IMG/VR virus record: IMGVR_UViG_3300025395_000005
Coordinates: 1-33,012 of that record
DNA length: 33,012 nucleotides
Direction: 5' to 3' (one strand)
Origin: a virus
Within the stretch, counting starts at the first letter, position 1; the number at the start of each line of letters is the position of its first letter. The notes under the pieces are model-generated. The model did not search any database. It was not told the DNA's origin and was given only the letters and a program-made list of their open reading frames with translations. A program made the position numbers and the translations under genes. Shown here in pieces: positions 18,918 to 27,205 of this stretch.

Positions 18918-19778
18918 TTAGCTGATTATGATCGATCCGGACCCGGATCCCGAGGAACCACCGGAACCACTGGAACAGCAACCGATATTTTGACTGGTTG
19001 TAGATCCCAGAATACCACCAGGAATGAAAATTGTTTGTTTTGTAACTTGAATTCCTGATCCTAAGATCTGAACATCAGTTACCACATTAATGGCAATAAT
19101 TCCGGATCCGATGGAACCTGTAGACCCTGTAGACCCGGGAACACTGCCGGAAGATCCCGATCTCAGGCTTCCAGATAGTGAAACCGATCCCGATCCAGAT
19201 CCAGATAGCAGGATCGATCCAGACCCTGATCCGGAACCGATCGACCCAGATCCCGATCTCAGGCTCCCGGAAATACTGCCAGAGCCAATACTGCCCGAGC
19301 CTGATCCAATCGATCCGGACCCGGAGCCGATACTGCCAGACCTTGGTATCGATCCCGAGCCAGAGCCTGATCCCGAACCAGATCCGGAATATCCACTGGA
19401 AACAAAACTGGCTCCAGCCTGGACCCAGAAAAAGGGAAAGTAATTGTCGGAATAAATCCCGCTGGCTCCCTGATTGAATCCCGACAGTTTCCCAAGGTAA
19501 TTTTGCCCGACAGCCAAAGGATAGCCGTTGATCTCGCTGATTATGCAGGAAACCCCTGTTGACCAGGTTAAGGTCTGATTATTCCAAATATAGGTGATGC
19601 CAGGATAAGTGTTGTTCGTTGAAGTGGCTCCCACCTGGACCACGGCCATCGAAGGAGCTGTCGGACCATCAGGACCCGGAATCTTTTGTCTGGCGTTCCA
19701 TAAATGGCCGCCTTCGAAAGCCTTCAGCATGCTCGAAAGCCTGCTGGCTGCGTCATAATCAATAGCGAAACCCGGCAT
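18918..19778 (-). CDS. Tail protein with long Ser-Gly repeat region, 286 aa
   Basis: Residues 1-125 are ordinary sequence (MPGFAIDYDAASRLSSML; 'GATSTNNTYPGITYIWNNQT'), including the strand-rich 'NYLGKLSGFNQGASGIY'. From about 130 to 230 the protein is almost only Ser and Gly with spaced Ile, Leu, Arg and Pro (units such as GSGSIGSGS and GSLRSGS). A short structured segment and an SGSGS-rich end with CC follow. Repeats of this kind are known in planctomycete proteins and phages (recollection). Its place between the tail-tip gene and the glycosyltransferase suggests a fibre or tail-tip protein. The many serines could be O-glycosylation sites (inference). Confidence 0.7.
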   Translation of the reverse strand: MPGFAIDYDAASRLSSMLKAFEGGHLWNARQKIPGPDGPTAPSMAVVQVGATSTNNTYPGITYIWNNQTLTWSTGVSCIISEINGYPLAVGQNYLGKLSGFNQGASGIYSDNYFPFFWVQAGASFVSSGYSGSGSGSGSGSGSIPRSGSIGSGSGSIGSGSGSIGSGSISGSLRSGSGSIGSGSGSGSILLSGSGSGSVSLSGSLRSGSSGSVPGSTGSTGSIGSGIIAINVVTDVQILGSGIQVTKQTIFIPGGILGSTTSQNIGCCSSGSGGSSGSGSGSIIIS

Positions 19779-19786
19779 GCCAACTC

Positions 19787-20710
19787 CTACATCGGGGAAG
19801 GAAAAACAATTCGGGGATAAATATGAAAAGTGTTATAAACCGGATTTCCACCGGGAGCCAGTTGAACTCCGTTTCCATCGAGCAACACTGGCTGAGAAAC
19901 GGATTGCCCAGTGATCGGATCGCAGATCGGAGCCAAGACAGGAACCCGAGGAGGAAAAGTATAGAGCTGCCTTCTGCCCTGGTCGATCAGATCGAGCTGC
20001 CACGTTGGACGATATTCAAAATTGATTCCCCACCTCCAATAAGAAATACCGTTTTCATAGACCAGATTGGCAGTAATTGAAGACAGTTTTAACTGTCCTA
20101 CTGCAAAGGTATAGGGTCCGATGATCATGTTATTGGCATTAACATAATCGACAGCAGACAGCCAAAATCCTGAAGGAGCTGTGAGAGAATTCAACCCGAT
20201 CGCAATGGTACAGCCTGATTTATTAATCTCGACAGGAGGGAGATAAGGGTCTCCAGCACTGTTCAGGATTGACTTTGTGTAGGTCCCTGTAGTGAGATCC
20301 CAGGCCTTGAATGTCGCCCAAGGTCTGGTGACAGTGGAGACCTGATAATCATTAGGCCGGAACAGAGGATTATCTACTCTCAGGCTTGGATCCAGTCCCT
20401 GCTGTTGTTGATCAATCTGGGGATTTCCAAAAACAGAAATTGCATCTGCATAGTAGGTATATTCGCCAGTGATATGAAAGAGAGTCGGATCGTCGCCATC
20501 CCTCTGGCTCGACAGCTTGACCAGGATCAGGTAATTGTCTTCAGGGTGTCTGCTCCAGACTTTTGGAAGCAATGGGTGAGAGGCTCCATAAATCGCCCCA
20601 TAGGTAGGGAGATCTACCTTTACTTTCCAGGTTCTGCGAGATTGTTTTTGATATCTCTGATCCTGGCTGGCAAACGTGTCTAAATCTTCAACTATGTAAA
20701 GATATCCCAT
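19787..20710 (-). CDS. Tail-tip / minor tail protein, 307 aa
   Basis: The protein starts MGYLYIVEDLDTFASQDQRY and is rich in beta strands, with aromatic and Pro-containing stretches ('DYQVSTVTRPWATFKAWDL', 'YWRWGINFEYRPTWQLDLID'). It has no enzymatic motif. The C-terminal half, 'GQSVSQPVLLDGNGVQLAPG' then YNTFHIYP, resembles baseplate or hub proteins that read 'p.LLdg.G..l' (weak, from memory). It follows the tape measure directly, the position of distal tail and hub genes in siphoviruses. Start 20710, after a 9-base gap. Confidence 0.65.
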   Translation of the reverse strand: MGYLYIVEDLDTFASQDQRYQKQSRRTWKVKVDLPTYGAIYGASHPLLPKVWSRHPEDNYLILVKLSSQRDGDDPTLFHITGEYTYYADAISVFGNPQIDQQQQGLDPSLRVDNPLFRPNDYQVSTVTRPWATFKAWDLTTGTYTKSILNSAGDPYLPPVEINKSGCTIAIGLNSLTAPSGFWLSAVDYVNANNMIIGPYTFAVGQLKLSSITANLVYENGISYWRWGINFEYRPTWQLDLIDQGRRQLYTFPPRVPVLAPICDPITGQSVSQPVLLDGNGVQLAPGGNPVYNTFHIYPRIVFPSPM

Positions 20711-20718
20711 TAAAACCC

Positions 20719-22536
20719 CTATTTCGGCATTGCCAGAACAGCAGGAGGAGCTGGAATCCTCTGCAATGCTTCTAGCATTGCTTTTTGGATTTCAACCTGT
20801 TTTTGAGCCAGAATACTGTTCCGGACAGTGGCTTCCTGAATTCGCTCCTGAACTGATTTCCCTTCCTGTCCGAACTGATTCCGGATAATTGACTCGATCC
20901 CGGCAGCAGAACCCCGAACAGCAGCCTGGGCCCCGTAGGAGTCGGGATTCTCATCGCTTGTAATGAATTCAGCCAGGGCTTTTCCTGCCTTGCGGGCGAT
21001 CGCCATCTGGAAGGATTGCAGCTCTTTTTCAGATAGTGCAAGACCTGATTCGGCAGCCTGCCCCATCAGCTCGCCGAGCTGCTCGAACGATTTCTTCAGA
21101 GCTTCAATCGGAGTAGCTGTAGATTCCAGGGTGTCTCGGGTCCATTCTTTAATATTCCGAGCAGAAAGCTCCAAGGCTGCCTCGATTCCCTTGGCAGTTT
21201 TTTCCAGCTCGATCCCGGCAGCAGCAGCCGCTGCCTGAGCAGCAGCAGCAGCCTTTTCACTGGCCGCCAACTGGTCAGCCTTCGCTGCATTATTTCGCAG
21301 GTTATCGAAAAAGCCCTCGATTTTCTGATTGGCTTCCTGAAGCCTTTGGTCCAGTGGCCTGAGCTTCATTTTGGTAACAGCGTCGATACCCTCGAAGACT
21401 TTCTGGGTCTCACCTGTGCTGAATCCAGTGGCTCCCAGCTGCGCTGCTGCGGAAGTCTTTTCCAGAAAGGCTTCCAGCTGAATTATCCCTGCCCTGATTG
21501 CTGACTCGAAGGCAGCCGCTCCTTTGGCAAAGGATTCAGAAAACTGATAACTGAAATCTCTGGCAGCCTTGAAGCTGGCCTCGATCCCTCCAGATTTTTC
21601 GAGAGGATCGACCATCAGGGAAAAGTTTTTACCGATCTCCAGGACAATATCCCGGATCCCGGAAAGGAACCCCTTGAATCCTGCCAGGGCTTCAGTGATT
21701 TTTAGGTTGTCGATCAGGCTTTTCCCGATCTCCATGAAAATATCGTTGGCAGTGGCTTTCAGTTCGAGCAGCTTGCCGGCATAGGAATTTTTGAACCGGG
21801 TAGCAGCAGCCTGAGCTTCAGGGGTCTGGGAGGCTGCCGCGATCGCTTTCACCGCCGTACCAGCCAGGACAGTTCCTTCCTGGAGGGATTTCATCGCTTC
21901 TCTGGCTGTATAAGATCTGCCTGTCACCCTGGTGAGTTCAGCAGCCAAGGCTTCGAACACTTTCAGGCCTCCAGACTGGAGGCTCTCCAGTGTTCCCTCG
22001 CTGGCCAGCACTCCCCTGGAAAGAGAACTGAAGGCTGCGTTCAGCCTTTCAGCTCCACCAGCTCCACCTCCCAGCACTGCGACAGCAGCTGAAGTATCAT
22101 GCAGAAGATTTTTAACCGCACTGGCTGACAGGCCAGAGCTGACCAGATCGGAAAAGGCTTTCGACATTGTTTCCAACGGGATTCCAGATTTTATCGCCTC
22201 TTCCCTCAGATCTGCGATAGATGCAGATCCTTTCTTAAAATTGCCTTCTAAATAAGTTGCATGGATCTGGAGTTGCTCCAGCTCGGAGCCGAGATCGATG
22301 ATTCCAGGAGTCCAGGATCGGATCCGGGAGACCAGCCCGGAAAAAATGTCAAAGGTAGCCTTAACATCAGCCATTCCTTTGAGTTTCGAAGTGAAGGCTT
22401 CCCACACCCCACCAGAGCTTTTTGCAGCAGCTCCAGTCGATTCCAGTCCCTTCTTCGCCCTGGCCAGCCCTGATTCAGCTGCCTGGCCGCCCCAGCCCAG
22501 AGCGATCGCCATCTTACCGATCGAGTAGTTTGCCAT
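20719..22536 (-). CDS. Tail tape measure protein, 605 aa
   Basis: The N-terminal conserved region (MANYSIGKMAIALGWGGQAA; 'ELEQLQIHATYLEGNFKKGS'; 'LREEAIKSGIPLETMSKAFS') matches lambda-type tape-measure proteins, with 'AAFSSLSRGVLASEGTLESL' and 'LTRVTGRSYTAREAMKSLQE' further on. The rest is long Ala/Lys/Glu helix, with a run of alanines around 430. At about 0.15 nm per residue it predicts a short tail of about 90 nm (rule of thumb from known siphoviruses). It follows the G/GT chaperone frames, as in lambda and HK97. Start 22536 overlaps the GT frame by 23 bases. Confidence 0.9.
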   Translation of the reverse strand: MANYSIGKMAIALGWGGQAAESGLARAKKGLESTGAAAKSSGGVWEAFTSKLKGMADVKATFDIFSGLVSRIRSWTPGIIDLGSELEQLQIHATYLEGNFKKGSASIADLREEAIKSGIPLETMSKAFSDLVSSGLSASAVKNLLHDTSAAVAVLGGGAGGAERLNAAFSSLSRGVLASEGTLESLQSGGLKVFEALAAELTRVTGRSYTAREAMKSLQEGTVLAGTAVKAIAAASQTPEAQAAATRFKNSYAGKLLELKATANDIFMEIGKSLIDNLKITEALAGFKGFLSGIRDIVLEIGKNFSLMVDPLEKSGGIEASFKAARDFSYQFSESFAKGAAAFESAIRAGIIQLEAFLEKTSAAAQLGATGFSTGETQKVFEGIDAVTKMKLRPLDQRLQEANQKIEGFFDNLRNNAAKADQLAASEKAAAAAQAAAAAAGIELEKTAKGIEAALELSARNIKEWTRDTLESTATPIEALKKSFEQLGELMGQAAESGLALSEKELQSFQMAIARKAGKALAEFITSDENPDSYGAQAAVRGSAAGIESIIRNQFGQEGKSVQERIQEATVRNSILAQKQVEIQKAMLEALQRIPAPPAVLAMPK

Positions 22537-23184
22537 TTTGAACCTTACCTCCCAAACATTTCATAAACTCGATCTGCTGCTCTATCGGTAATTCCTGTTC
22601 CTGCTGTCCCCATTTCGGAATCAGGTCAGCCAGTTTGATTTCCTTTGACCATGGAGACAATGAAGCCCAGGCAGTAACACTGGAAAGATAGTCATCCCGA
22701 TATGGGCCCCATGGCTCGATCGACAGCAGGGCAATCCATTCAGTTAATTCTGCTGAGCTTAACTCTTCTTCGAGCTCGGAAACAGTTCTACCTAAATGCC
22801 CAGCCAGAGCGAAAAGGATTCTTCGCAATGGCCGGGATTTCAGTTTTTTTCCGTTGCGATAACATCTTCCTTGAACATCTTGTTCAGGGACATTGCGGCA
22901 GACCAGAGAAGGTCCGCGACAGGCCCTGGAATGGAAGCGACAGCCTCCAGCTCATCATCCTGGTAAAGCCTGTTACCCTCGGCATCGGACAGCGTAACAA
23001 CCAAAAGCCGAGCTCGAAGGTTATCCCAAAACCGTCCCTTGGCTTCGAGGCTCTCACCCTCATATCGATCCCTTTCTCTGGAATTCATCTGCCGGATATA
23101 GACAGATTCTTCCCATTCTGGGATCGATACCAGGGTGACTTTTGGCTGAGACTTTTGCCCAATTGTCTTTTTATCCAGTGGCAT
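22514..23184 (-). CDS. Tail assembly chaperone GT fusion, made by -1 ribosomal frameshifting
   Basis: The second frame (down to 22514) has no ATG; its only early start codon is TTG 22828. Read in the -1 frame through the slippery site at 22843-22849 the protein continues ...EKKLKSRPLRRILFALAGHL, then GRTVSELEEELSSAELTEWI and IEPWGPYRDDYL, typical of phage gpT-like C-terminal tail-assembly parts. The fusion would be about 220 residues. In lambda and most long-tailed phages the gpG:gpGT ratio is set by exactly this kind of slip, and both act as chaperones of the tape measure, not as virion parts. The location between tail tube and tape measure is canonical. Confidence 0.85.
22840..23184 (-). 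CDS. Tail assembly chaperone (gpG-like), 114 aa
   Basis: The 114 residues include 'VTLVSIPEWEESVYIRQMNS' and 'RERDRYEGESLEAKGRFWDN', then 'LVVTLSDAEGNRLYQDDELE', a pattern typical of tail assembly chaperones upstream of the tape measure. The frame ends ...VIATEKN-stop within the A AAA AAC heptamer, so most ribosomes make this short product and a fraction shifts to the GT form. Start ATG 23184 is nine bases after the tail tube gene. It acts in the cytoplasm by coating the tape measure during tail assembly. Confidence 0.85.
   Translation of the reverse strand: MPLDKKTIGQKSQPKVTLVSIPEWEESVYIRQMNSRERDRYEGESLEAKGRFWDNLRARLLVVTLSDAEGNRLYQDDELEAVASIPGPVADLLWSAAMSLNKMFKEDVIATEKN
22843..22849 (-). 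promoter_or_regulatory. Programmed -1 frameshift site A AAA AAC
   Basis: Minus strand, in the gpG frame: GAA AAA AAC TGA. The heptamer A AAA AAC has the X XXY YYZ form, sits directly before the stop, and the -1 frame then stays open for 110 codons with a recognisable tail-chaperone sequence. Slippage on this heptamer is well known in vivo (established for the family). Confidence 0.85.
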
Positions 23185-23193
23185 GGTTTAACC

Positions 23194-23613
23194 TTAATAA
23201 GAACTCTGAGCCAGGGTGAAAGTGTAAGTAAGAGCATCATCACCCGCTATCAGTTCTGGCGTACTGGTTTCCGAGATATACCCTGTCCAGCTAAGGAAAT
23301 TGTCGACGATAGACCCCGGCAGAGTAACTGCTATAGTAACAGCTGTCCTACTTGTTTGATAGCCTTTGATGGTTTGAAATTGATTGCTCGCGCTGGCTAC
23401 ATCATCGAGGTAACAGGTAAACTGAACTGTACCAGGATCCAGCCTTGCTGGAGCCTTTACCAGAGTAGCATCAGCCAGCCCGCTGACATCAGCCATAGAC
23501 ATCGATTCGGTATTCCCGCCGATCGATTTCAGTGTTGTGATGGTCACAGGGGAGCTGCCAGATTTCTGAACAATCGTTGCAGTAGTCCCAACCGCCAGTA
23601 AAATTTTTCCCAT
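23194..23613 (-). CDS. Major tail tube protein, 139 aa
   Basis: MGKILLAVGTTATIVQKSG, then 'VTITTLKSIGGNTESMSMAD' and 'DATLVKAPARLDPGTVQFTC', and the strand-rich 'GSIVDNFLSWTGYISETSTP', is the usual pattern of siphovirus tail tube (gpV-like) proteins. The 'G.T.ES.dvT...' and 'DPG.v.f' elements are recognisable. The protein forms stacked hexameric rings around the tape measure. At 139 residues it is near the short end for the family and has no extra C-terminal Ig domain. It lies between the tail completion gene and the G/GT chaperones, the standard order. Confidence 0.88.
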   Translation of the reverse strand: MGKILLAVGTTATIVQKSGSSPVTITTLKSIGGNTESMSMADVSGLADATLVKAPARLDPGTVQFTCYLDDVASASNQFQTIKGYQTSRTAVTIAVTLPGSIVDNFLSWTGYISETSTPELIAGDDALTYTFTLAQSSY

Positions 23614-23616
23614 TTA

Positions 23617-24033
23617 TTAGGTCTCCTTATAGTTTCCGATTATGTCGATTGTTGTAGATCTTGCTTGGTCATCCGTTGCATCTGCGAAACTCTCAGCCTG
23701 ATCCCCTTGATCTTCAAACCGCAAAGAAAACACTGTAAAACCGCTGAGAGTCTTTTGAGTAGCATTCGCCAGGATGATCTGCCTGATCCATTGGCTGATC
23801 GTTTGGCAGCTCGCCCTGGTTAAAGCAACTACTGTAACCGTGATACGTTCCGTCGAGTAAGCCAGTGTCCCATCAAGGAAATAATTGCCCTGTAAATCCA
23901 CCCCCTGATAAACCGCGTAAGGCATGACTCCACCCTGGGGATAGGTTTCGGGAGTAATGCCTCCAGGGAGATTAGTCGAGTAGTTTGTATCCGCTACCAA
24001 AAGGTCACGAACAATTTTTGCCAACAGGCTCAC
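23617..24033 (-). CDS. Tail terminator/completion protein (DUF3168-like), 138 aa
   Basis: The protein begins MSLLAKIVRDLLVADTNYST and has 'GVMPYAVYQGVDLQGNYFLD', 'RITVTVVALTRASCQTISQW' and 'TVFSLRFEDQGDQAESFADA', the alternating strand and helix pattern of DUF3168 / lambda gpU-like proteins that cap the tail tube and join it to the head. It overlaps the gp10-like gene by ATGA (24030-24033) and precedes the tail tube gene by three bases, the conserved position. Confidence 0.85.
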   Translation of the reverse strand: MSLLAKIVRDLLVADTNYSTNLPGGITPETYPQGGVMPYAVYQGVDLQGNYFLDGTLAYSTERITVTVVALTRASCQTISQWIRQIILANATQKTLSGFTVFSLRFEDQGDQAESFADATDDQARSTTIDIIGNYKET

Positions 24034-24566
24034 CTGATCCCCTCCTGATTCAAAGCCGATTCGATCGATTCTTTGGTTAAGGTCAGTGCCAGGGATTTAT
24101 TCTCATCCCGAGCAGGTCTGAGAAATGGCTTGCCAGGAACAAATTTTCTGACTCCAGAGCCCCACAGGTTAGCCAAGAAACCGTTTTCAACCAGGTGAGC
24201 GTATCTGGTAGGAGTCGTTCGATAGATCAATCCATTCCGGGGATTGATGGTATCAATTGATATTTTGGTCCTCGGACCAACGAAAACAGTGATATTTCCA
24301 TTTTTTCGATTGGCGAAAATTTTGGACCCCAGCGATTTTTTCAGGGCTCCAGAAGAACCGAGCTGAGGGATTCGTTTTCCCTTTACCTTGATAAATTTTT
24401 TGAGCTGTGGAGCCTTTGCCCTGGCTGATTTTAAAACCTGGGTAGACCATAGCCTGGCAGCTCGCTTCAGGGCTGCCTTGATCTTTTTGGGAGCCAGTCC
24501 GAGCTGTTCGGCAGCTTCTGTCAGAAAAGTGATTTCCAGACCAGTTTTTTGTAAAACCTTGCTCAT
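24030..24566 (-). CDS. HK97 gp10-like head-tail (neck) protein, 178 aa
   Basis: It begins with a helical region 'TEAAEQLGLAPKKIKAALKR' and then 'ARAKAPQLKKFIKVKGKRIP', with 'GALKKSLGSKIF', 'NITVFVGPRTK', 'YAHLVENG' and a C-terminal 'PGKPFLRPARDENKS'. The last two motifs, 'Ya..ve.Gt...p..pFlrPA.', are the fingerprint of the HK97-gp10 / tail-completion family. These proteins sit at the neck or tail end. It is coupled at both ends by ATGA overlaps (24566/24563 and 24033/24030). Basic throughout, like the family. Confidence 0.88.
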   Translation of the reverse strand: MSKVLQKTGLEITFLTEAAEQLGLAPKKIKAALKRAARLWSTQVLKSARAKAPQLKKFIKVKGKRIPQLGSSGALKKSLGSKIFANRKNGNITVFVGPRTKISIDTINPRNGLIYRTTPTRYAHLVENGFLANLWGSGVRKFVPGKPFLRPARDENKSLALTLTKESIESALNQEGIR

Positions 24567-24910
24567 ATTGTCTCTCCTGGCTTTTGCCTGTCAACACAGT
24601 CGAGGACCAACCAGGTCCTCCTCCCATCGGGATCCCTCAATCCTTTGATTGCCAGAGTTCGATTTCTCCAGAGAATCTGTTGATCAGTCAAAACAGCAGG
24701 ATTAAACCGGATCGTCACTGTGGTATAGGTCAGGCTCTGGGTCTGGGAGTCGATCGCCGATTCAGCTCCACCAGCTCCCTCAATCTTCGCCCAGCAGGTC
24801 TGGTAGGTTGTCCAGTTTCTACTAGGTTGGCCAAACGAGTCAGAAGACGACGTACTGGATTGCAGCTGGATTCTGTGCCTCATGTCACCTGTAGCCACCC
24901 GGTAAGGCAT
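24563..24910 (-). CDS. Head-tail adaptor / head closure protein, 115 aa
   Basis: The sequence 'GDMRHRIQLQSSTSSSDSFG' followed by 'NWTTYQTCWAKIEGAGGAES' and 'TIRFNPAVLTDQQILWRNRT' is the classic phage head-tail joining pattern ('G.lr.ri.iq......d..G.....w....vwA.v....g.E'). It closes the head once DNA is packaged and forms the tail docking surface. The ATG 24910 overlaps the previous stop as TAATG, so this start is preferred to the TTG two codons upstream. It ends ATGA-coupled to the gp10-like gene. Confidence 0.9.
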   Translation of the reverse strand: MPYRVATGDMRHRIQLQSSTSSSDSFGQPSRNWTTYQTCWAKIEGAGGAESAIDSQTQSLTYTTVTIRFNPAVLTDQQILWRNRTLAIKGLRDPDGRRTWLVLDCVDRQKPGETI

Positions 24911-25518
24911 TAGCAATAATCTCCCGCGCTGTAGATCTTGCAGATTGATTCGATAGCCAGAGCAATCTCATCCCCTACTGATCCCACCGCTTCGCGGTTG
25001 TTGTACCAATGAGAGACCAAGAGCTTAATCGCATTCTTGAGCAGTGGAGGAACGAGGCTGGCATCAGCAGAATATCCAGCCACGAAACTGATCTGGACAG
25101 CATTGGTTTTTCCCAGCTGTGTCCAAGGCCAATACACCATTGGAGGCAGTACCAGCCTGGGAGGATTATGATAAAGGTCCAGCTCGTAGTCTGTTCCTGC
25201 TGTTAATGTCGTCAAAACTCCTTGAAGATTGTAATACTGCACCAGTGGAGTCGCTGTTAAAAACTCAACCCCGGCAGATTGATCCAGAACTGGCAGCCTG
25301 GGTAGGTGAACAGACCAGCCAGGAAAAGTATCGAGGAGTAACTTGTAGCCCGTGTAAATCATGGTTCTACGGGTCACTCGCTCGATATAGTCCCTGGCCG
25401 CTGTGATCAGAGTTGAGATCAGGGAATCATCATCGGTAATGTCAATACGCAAGTGGGTTTTCATTTCCGCGAGGGAAACTGGCTCGACAGCCGGAGGAAC
25501 CACTACCGCTAATGTCAC
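24910..25518 (-). CDS. Head-tail connector protein (HK97 gp6-like), 202 aa
   Basis: 'EPVSLAEMKTHLRIDITDDD', followed by 'SLISTLITAARDYIERVTRR', is the gp6-like connector signature (vsLae.K.hLrid...dD..i..li.aAr.yie..t.r). The middle inserts a beta region 'TFPGWSVHLPRLPVLDQSAG', and the C-terminal part has 'LLKNAIKLLVSHWYNNREAV' and 'GDEIALAIESICKIYS', also typical. The protein forms a ring below the portal. It starts four bases inside the 60-aa gene (25515-25518, ATGA) and ends TAATG-coupled to the head closure gene. Confidence 0.92.
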   Translation of the reverse strand: MTLAVVVPPAVEPVSLAEMKTHLRIDITDDDSLISTLITAARDYIERVTRRTMIYTGYKLLLDTFPGWSVHLPRLPVLDQSAGVEFLTATPLVQYYNLQGVLTTLTAGTDYELDLYHNPPRLVLPPMVYWPWTQLGKTNAVQISFVAGYSADASLVPPLLKNAIKLLVSHWYNNREAVGSVGDEIALAIESICKIYSAGDYC

Positions 25519-25697
25519 CTTTTATTCCTCTGATTCTGTAACTTCTTTTCCGGATTCTCTGGAGTCGGATCCCTGTATTCCTCTCCCACTCCAGCTTTAA
25601 TCAGCCGGGTTCCTTCCTCGACAGAGACGTCAAGAATTTCGCCGGCTGAAAAATAATGGACAGGAGAGGATAGAGATTCGAGAAGCAAAATTTTCAT
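25515..25697 (-). CDS. Small head-region protein, 60 aa
   Basis: MKILLLESLSSPVHYFSAGE, then ILDVSVEEGTRLIKAGVGEE, has the 'v.fl.s......G...dv....A..LI.aG.ae.' pattern of short proteins found right after the major capsid gene in many siphoviruses. Their function is generally unassigned. The C-terminus is hydrophilic (NPEKKLQNQRNKR). The gene lies between capsid and connector, 17 bases downstream of capsid, and overlaps the connector gene by four bases. Confidence 0.7.
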   Translation of the reverse strand: MKILLLESLSSPVHYFSAGEILDVSVEEGTRLIKAGVGEEYRDPTPENPEKKLQNQRNKR

Positions 25698-25714
25698 CTC
25701 TATCCTCCTATCGA

Positions 25715-27187
25715 TTAATGAAGCAGATACTTCAGGGCCCGAGGCTGAATGACTCGGCTGTCAGCTCGCATCAAGCCGACAAAAGCCACCTGCCCGAGTT
25801 CAGCGTATCGTTCATCCAGTCGAACAATCTGGAGATCCATCGCATCACGGATGAACAGGCCCTTCTGAAAATCGCCGAACAGGATCGACTTGGCCCCCGA
25901 TGCGATCGAAGAAGGCATTGATTGATTAATGAATACCGGATAGCCCAAAAGCCGATTGGGTTCGCCGACCATATAGGATTCGGTAAAGATCGGTCTGCCG
26001 AGGCTGTCCTTCAGCTGTCGGATAGCCTGAAGGATGGAATCGTGCATCATGAAGACAGCCTGGTCACGATAGGCACGATCCAGGCTGTGGGTCAGCCCAA
26101 TGATATCATTGACCGCCAAGGCTGTTGGGCTGGCAGCAGTGACGGAATTGGTAGCAGAGGTAAGGCAGCCTTCAGGCTGGCCGGACCCTGTACCAAGGGT
26201 AAAATCGGTCTGCTGGATCCTACCCAATCTTTCACCCAGCAGCCCGCCAAGCATTCCTGGAATATCGATTGCGGAATCCTGCATCAGCTCAATCGAGGCA
26301 TTCACCAGCTTACTGGTGTATTTGAAAGCCTGAAGAGTCTTCTGGCTGAAAGCAACATCCTGAGAAGAGAAAGCCACATTCTCAGAAACTCGCTCGCCAG
26401 AATTGCTGGTGTCATCGACAACAGGAATCTGAACAGGGTTTCCTGTATCGGTCCTGATCACCCTGGCCACTTCTCGAAGGTTGGCATAATAGAGAAGGTT
26501 CTTTTCCAGCTCGGGAAGGAACCCGGTAGGAACCAGGTAGCCACCTGCCGAACCGTTAGCCAAAAGCACACCTTCAGACTGGGTTCGGGTCTCGAAGCCC
26601 TTCGCATCCTTTCGGAATTCAGCCTTGAAAGAATTCACTGTCCGATCGTCCCACAACCTGAAATTCAGGACCCTGTTATCGAGATTGAATCCTTGCCTCT
26701 CGGCTGCTGCGAGATGTTTATCCTGGAGGTTTCCCGTAGGAGCCAGGGTCCACCCACGCAAGCAGAGGTCCCGGTCCTGATTCGCCTGGCGGTCATTCAG
26801 ATCCCGGACATAACCGGGAGCATAACCTGGAGTCATCGGAACAGATCGCCGGGAGGCTGGCTTTACCTTAGCTTCGAGAGCATGGAGCCGAGCTTCCATA
26901 GATTTCAATTTCGCATGAGAATTCTCAGCTGGCATCGGTTCAGGCTGAGGAGTCCCCTCGGGAGGAGAGTCCTGATTCTTATCATCTTCTGGATCCTGAG
27001 CGACCTGCTCTTCCAGGAGGCTGACACGATCATCGAGATCAGCCACTGTCTGAGTCAGATTGTCGATCATGGATTGTTCATCGGGATTCAGGTCCCTTTT
27101 TTCGAGCAGGGGAGACAGCTTGTTCATGAGTTTCTTTCGCTCATTCAGAAGACTGTGAACCTGATCGAGTTTGCTTTTCTGCTGCAT
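25715..27187 (-). CDS. Major capsid protein, HK97 family, with N-terminal scaffold region
   Basis: It has 490 residues. Residues 1-125 form a coiled-coil delta-domain ('QVHSLLNERKKLMNKLSPLL', 'QTVADLDDRVSLLEEQVAQD') that should act as internal scaffold and be cut off by the neighbouring protease. The capsid domain follows, with 'GGYLVPTGFLPELEKNLLYY', 'LREVARVIRTDTGNPVQIPV', 'ASIELMQDSAIDIPGMLGGL' and 'TDFTLGTGSGQPEGCLTSAT', all familiar HK97-fold landmarks. The last part, 'LLGYPVFINQSMPS' and 'LFGDFQKGLFIRDA', ends in the P-domain and a short C-terminus. AAGGAG lies nine bases before ATG 27187. Expected as 415 or more copies per head. Confidence 0.95.
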   Translation of the reverse strand: MQQKSKLDQVHSLLNERKKLMNKLSPLLEKRDLNPDEQSMIDNLTQTVADLDDRVSLLEEQVAQDPEDDKNQDSPPEGTPQPEPMPAENSHAKLKSMEARLHALEAKVKPASRRSVPMTPGYAPGYVRDLNDRQANQDRDLCLRGWTLAPTGNLQDKHLAAAERQGFNLDNRVLNFRLWDDRTVNSFKAEFRKDAKGFETRTQSEGVLLANGSAGGYLVPTGFLPELEKNLLYYANLREVARVIRTDTGNPVQIPVVDDTSNSGERVSENVAFSSQDVAFSQKTLQAFKYTSKLVNASIELMQDSAIDIPGMLGGLLGERLGRIQQTDFTLGTGSGQPEGCLTSATNSVTAASPTALAVNDIIGLTHSLDRAYRDQAVFMMHDSILQAIRQLKDSLGRPIFTESYMVGEPNRLLGYPVFINQSMPSSIASGAKSILFGDFQKGLFIRDAMDLQIVRLDERYAELGQVAFVGLMRADSRVIQPRALKYLLH

Positions 27188-27205
27188 CTGATGATCTCCT
27201 TATGA

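Noticed and set aside
19090-19450. CRISPR-like or tandem satellite repeat (GATCC/GGATC units)
   Set aside because: The repetition is produced by Ser-Gly codons in the tail protein gene; units vary in length and there are no unique spacers.
22702-23601. Plus-strand open frame of 299 codons opposite the tail chaperone and tube genes
   Set aside because: It spans three well-supported minus genes and has no ribosome site or recognisable domain.
25922-27205. Plus-strand open frame of 427 codons opposite the capsid gene
   Set aside because: It lies fully antisense to a clear HK97 capsid gene with a good ribosome site. Its sequence is Ile/Gly/Ser/Arg-rich with no recognisable motif, a shadow of the codon bias on the other strand.
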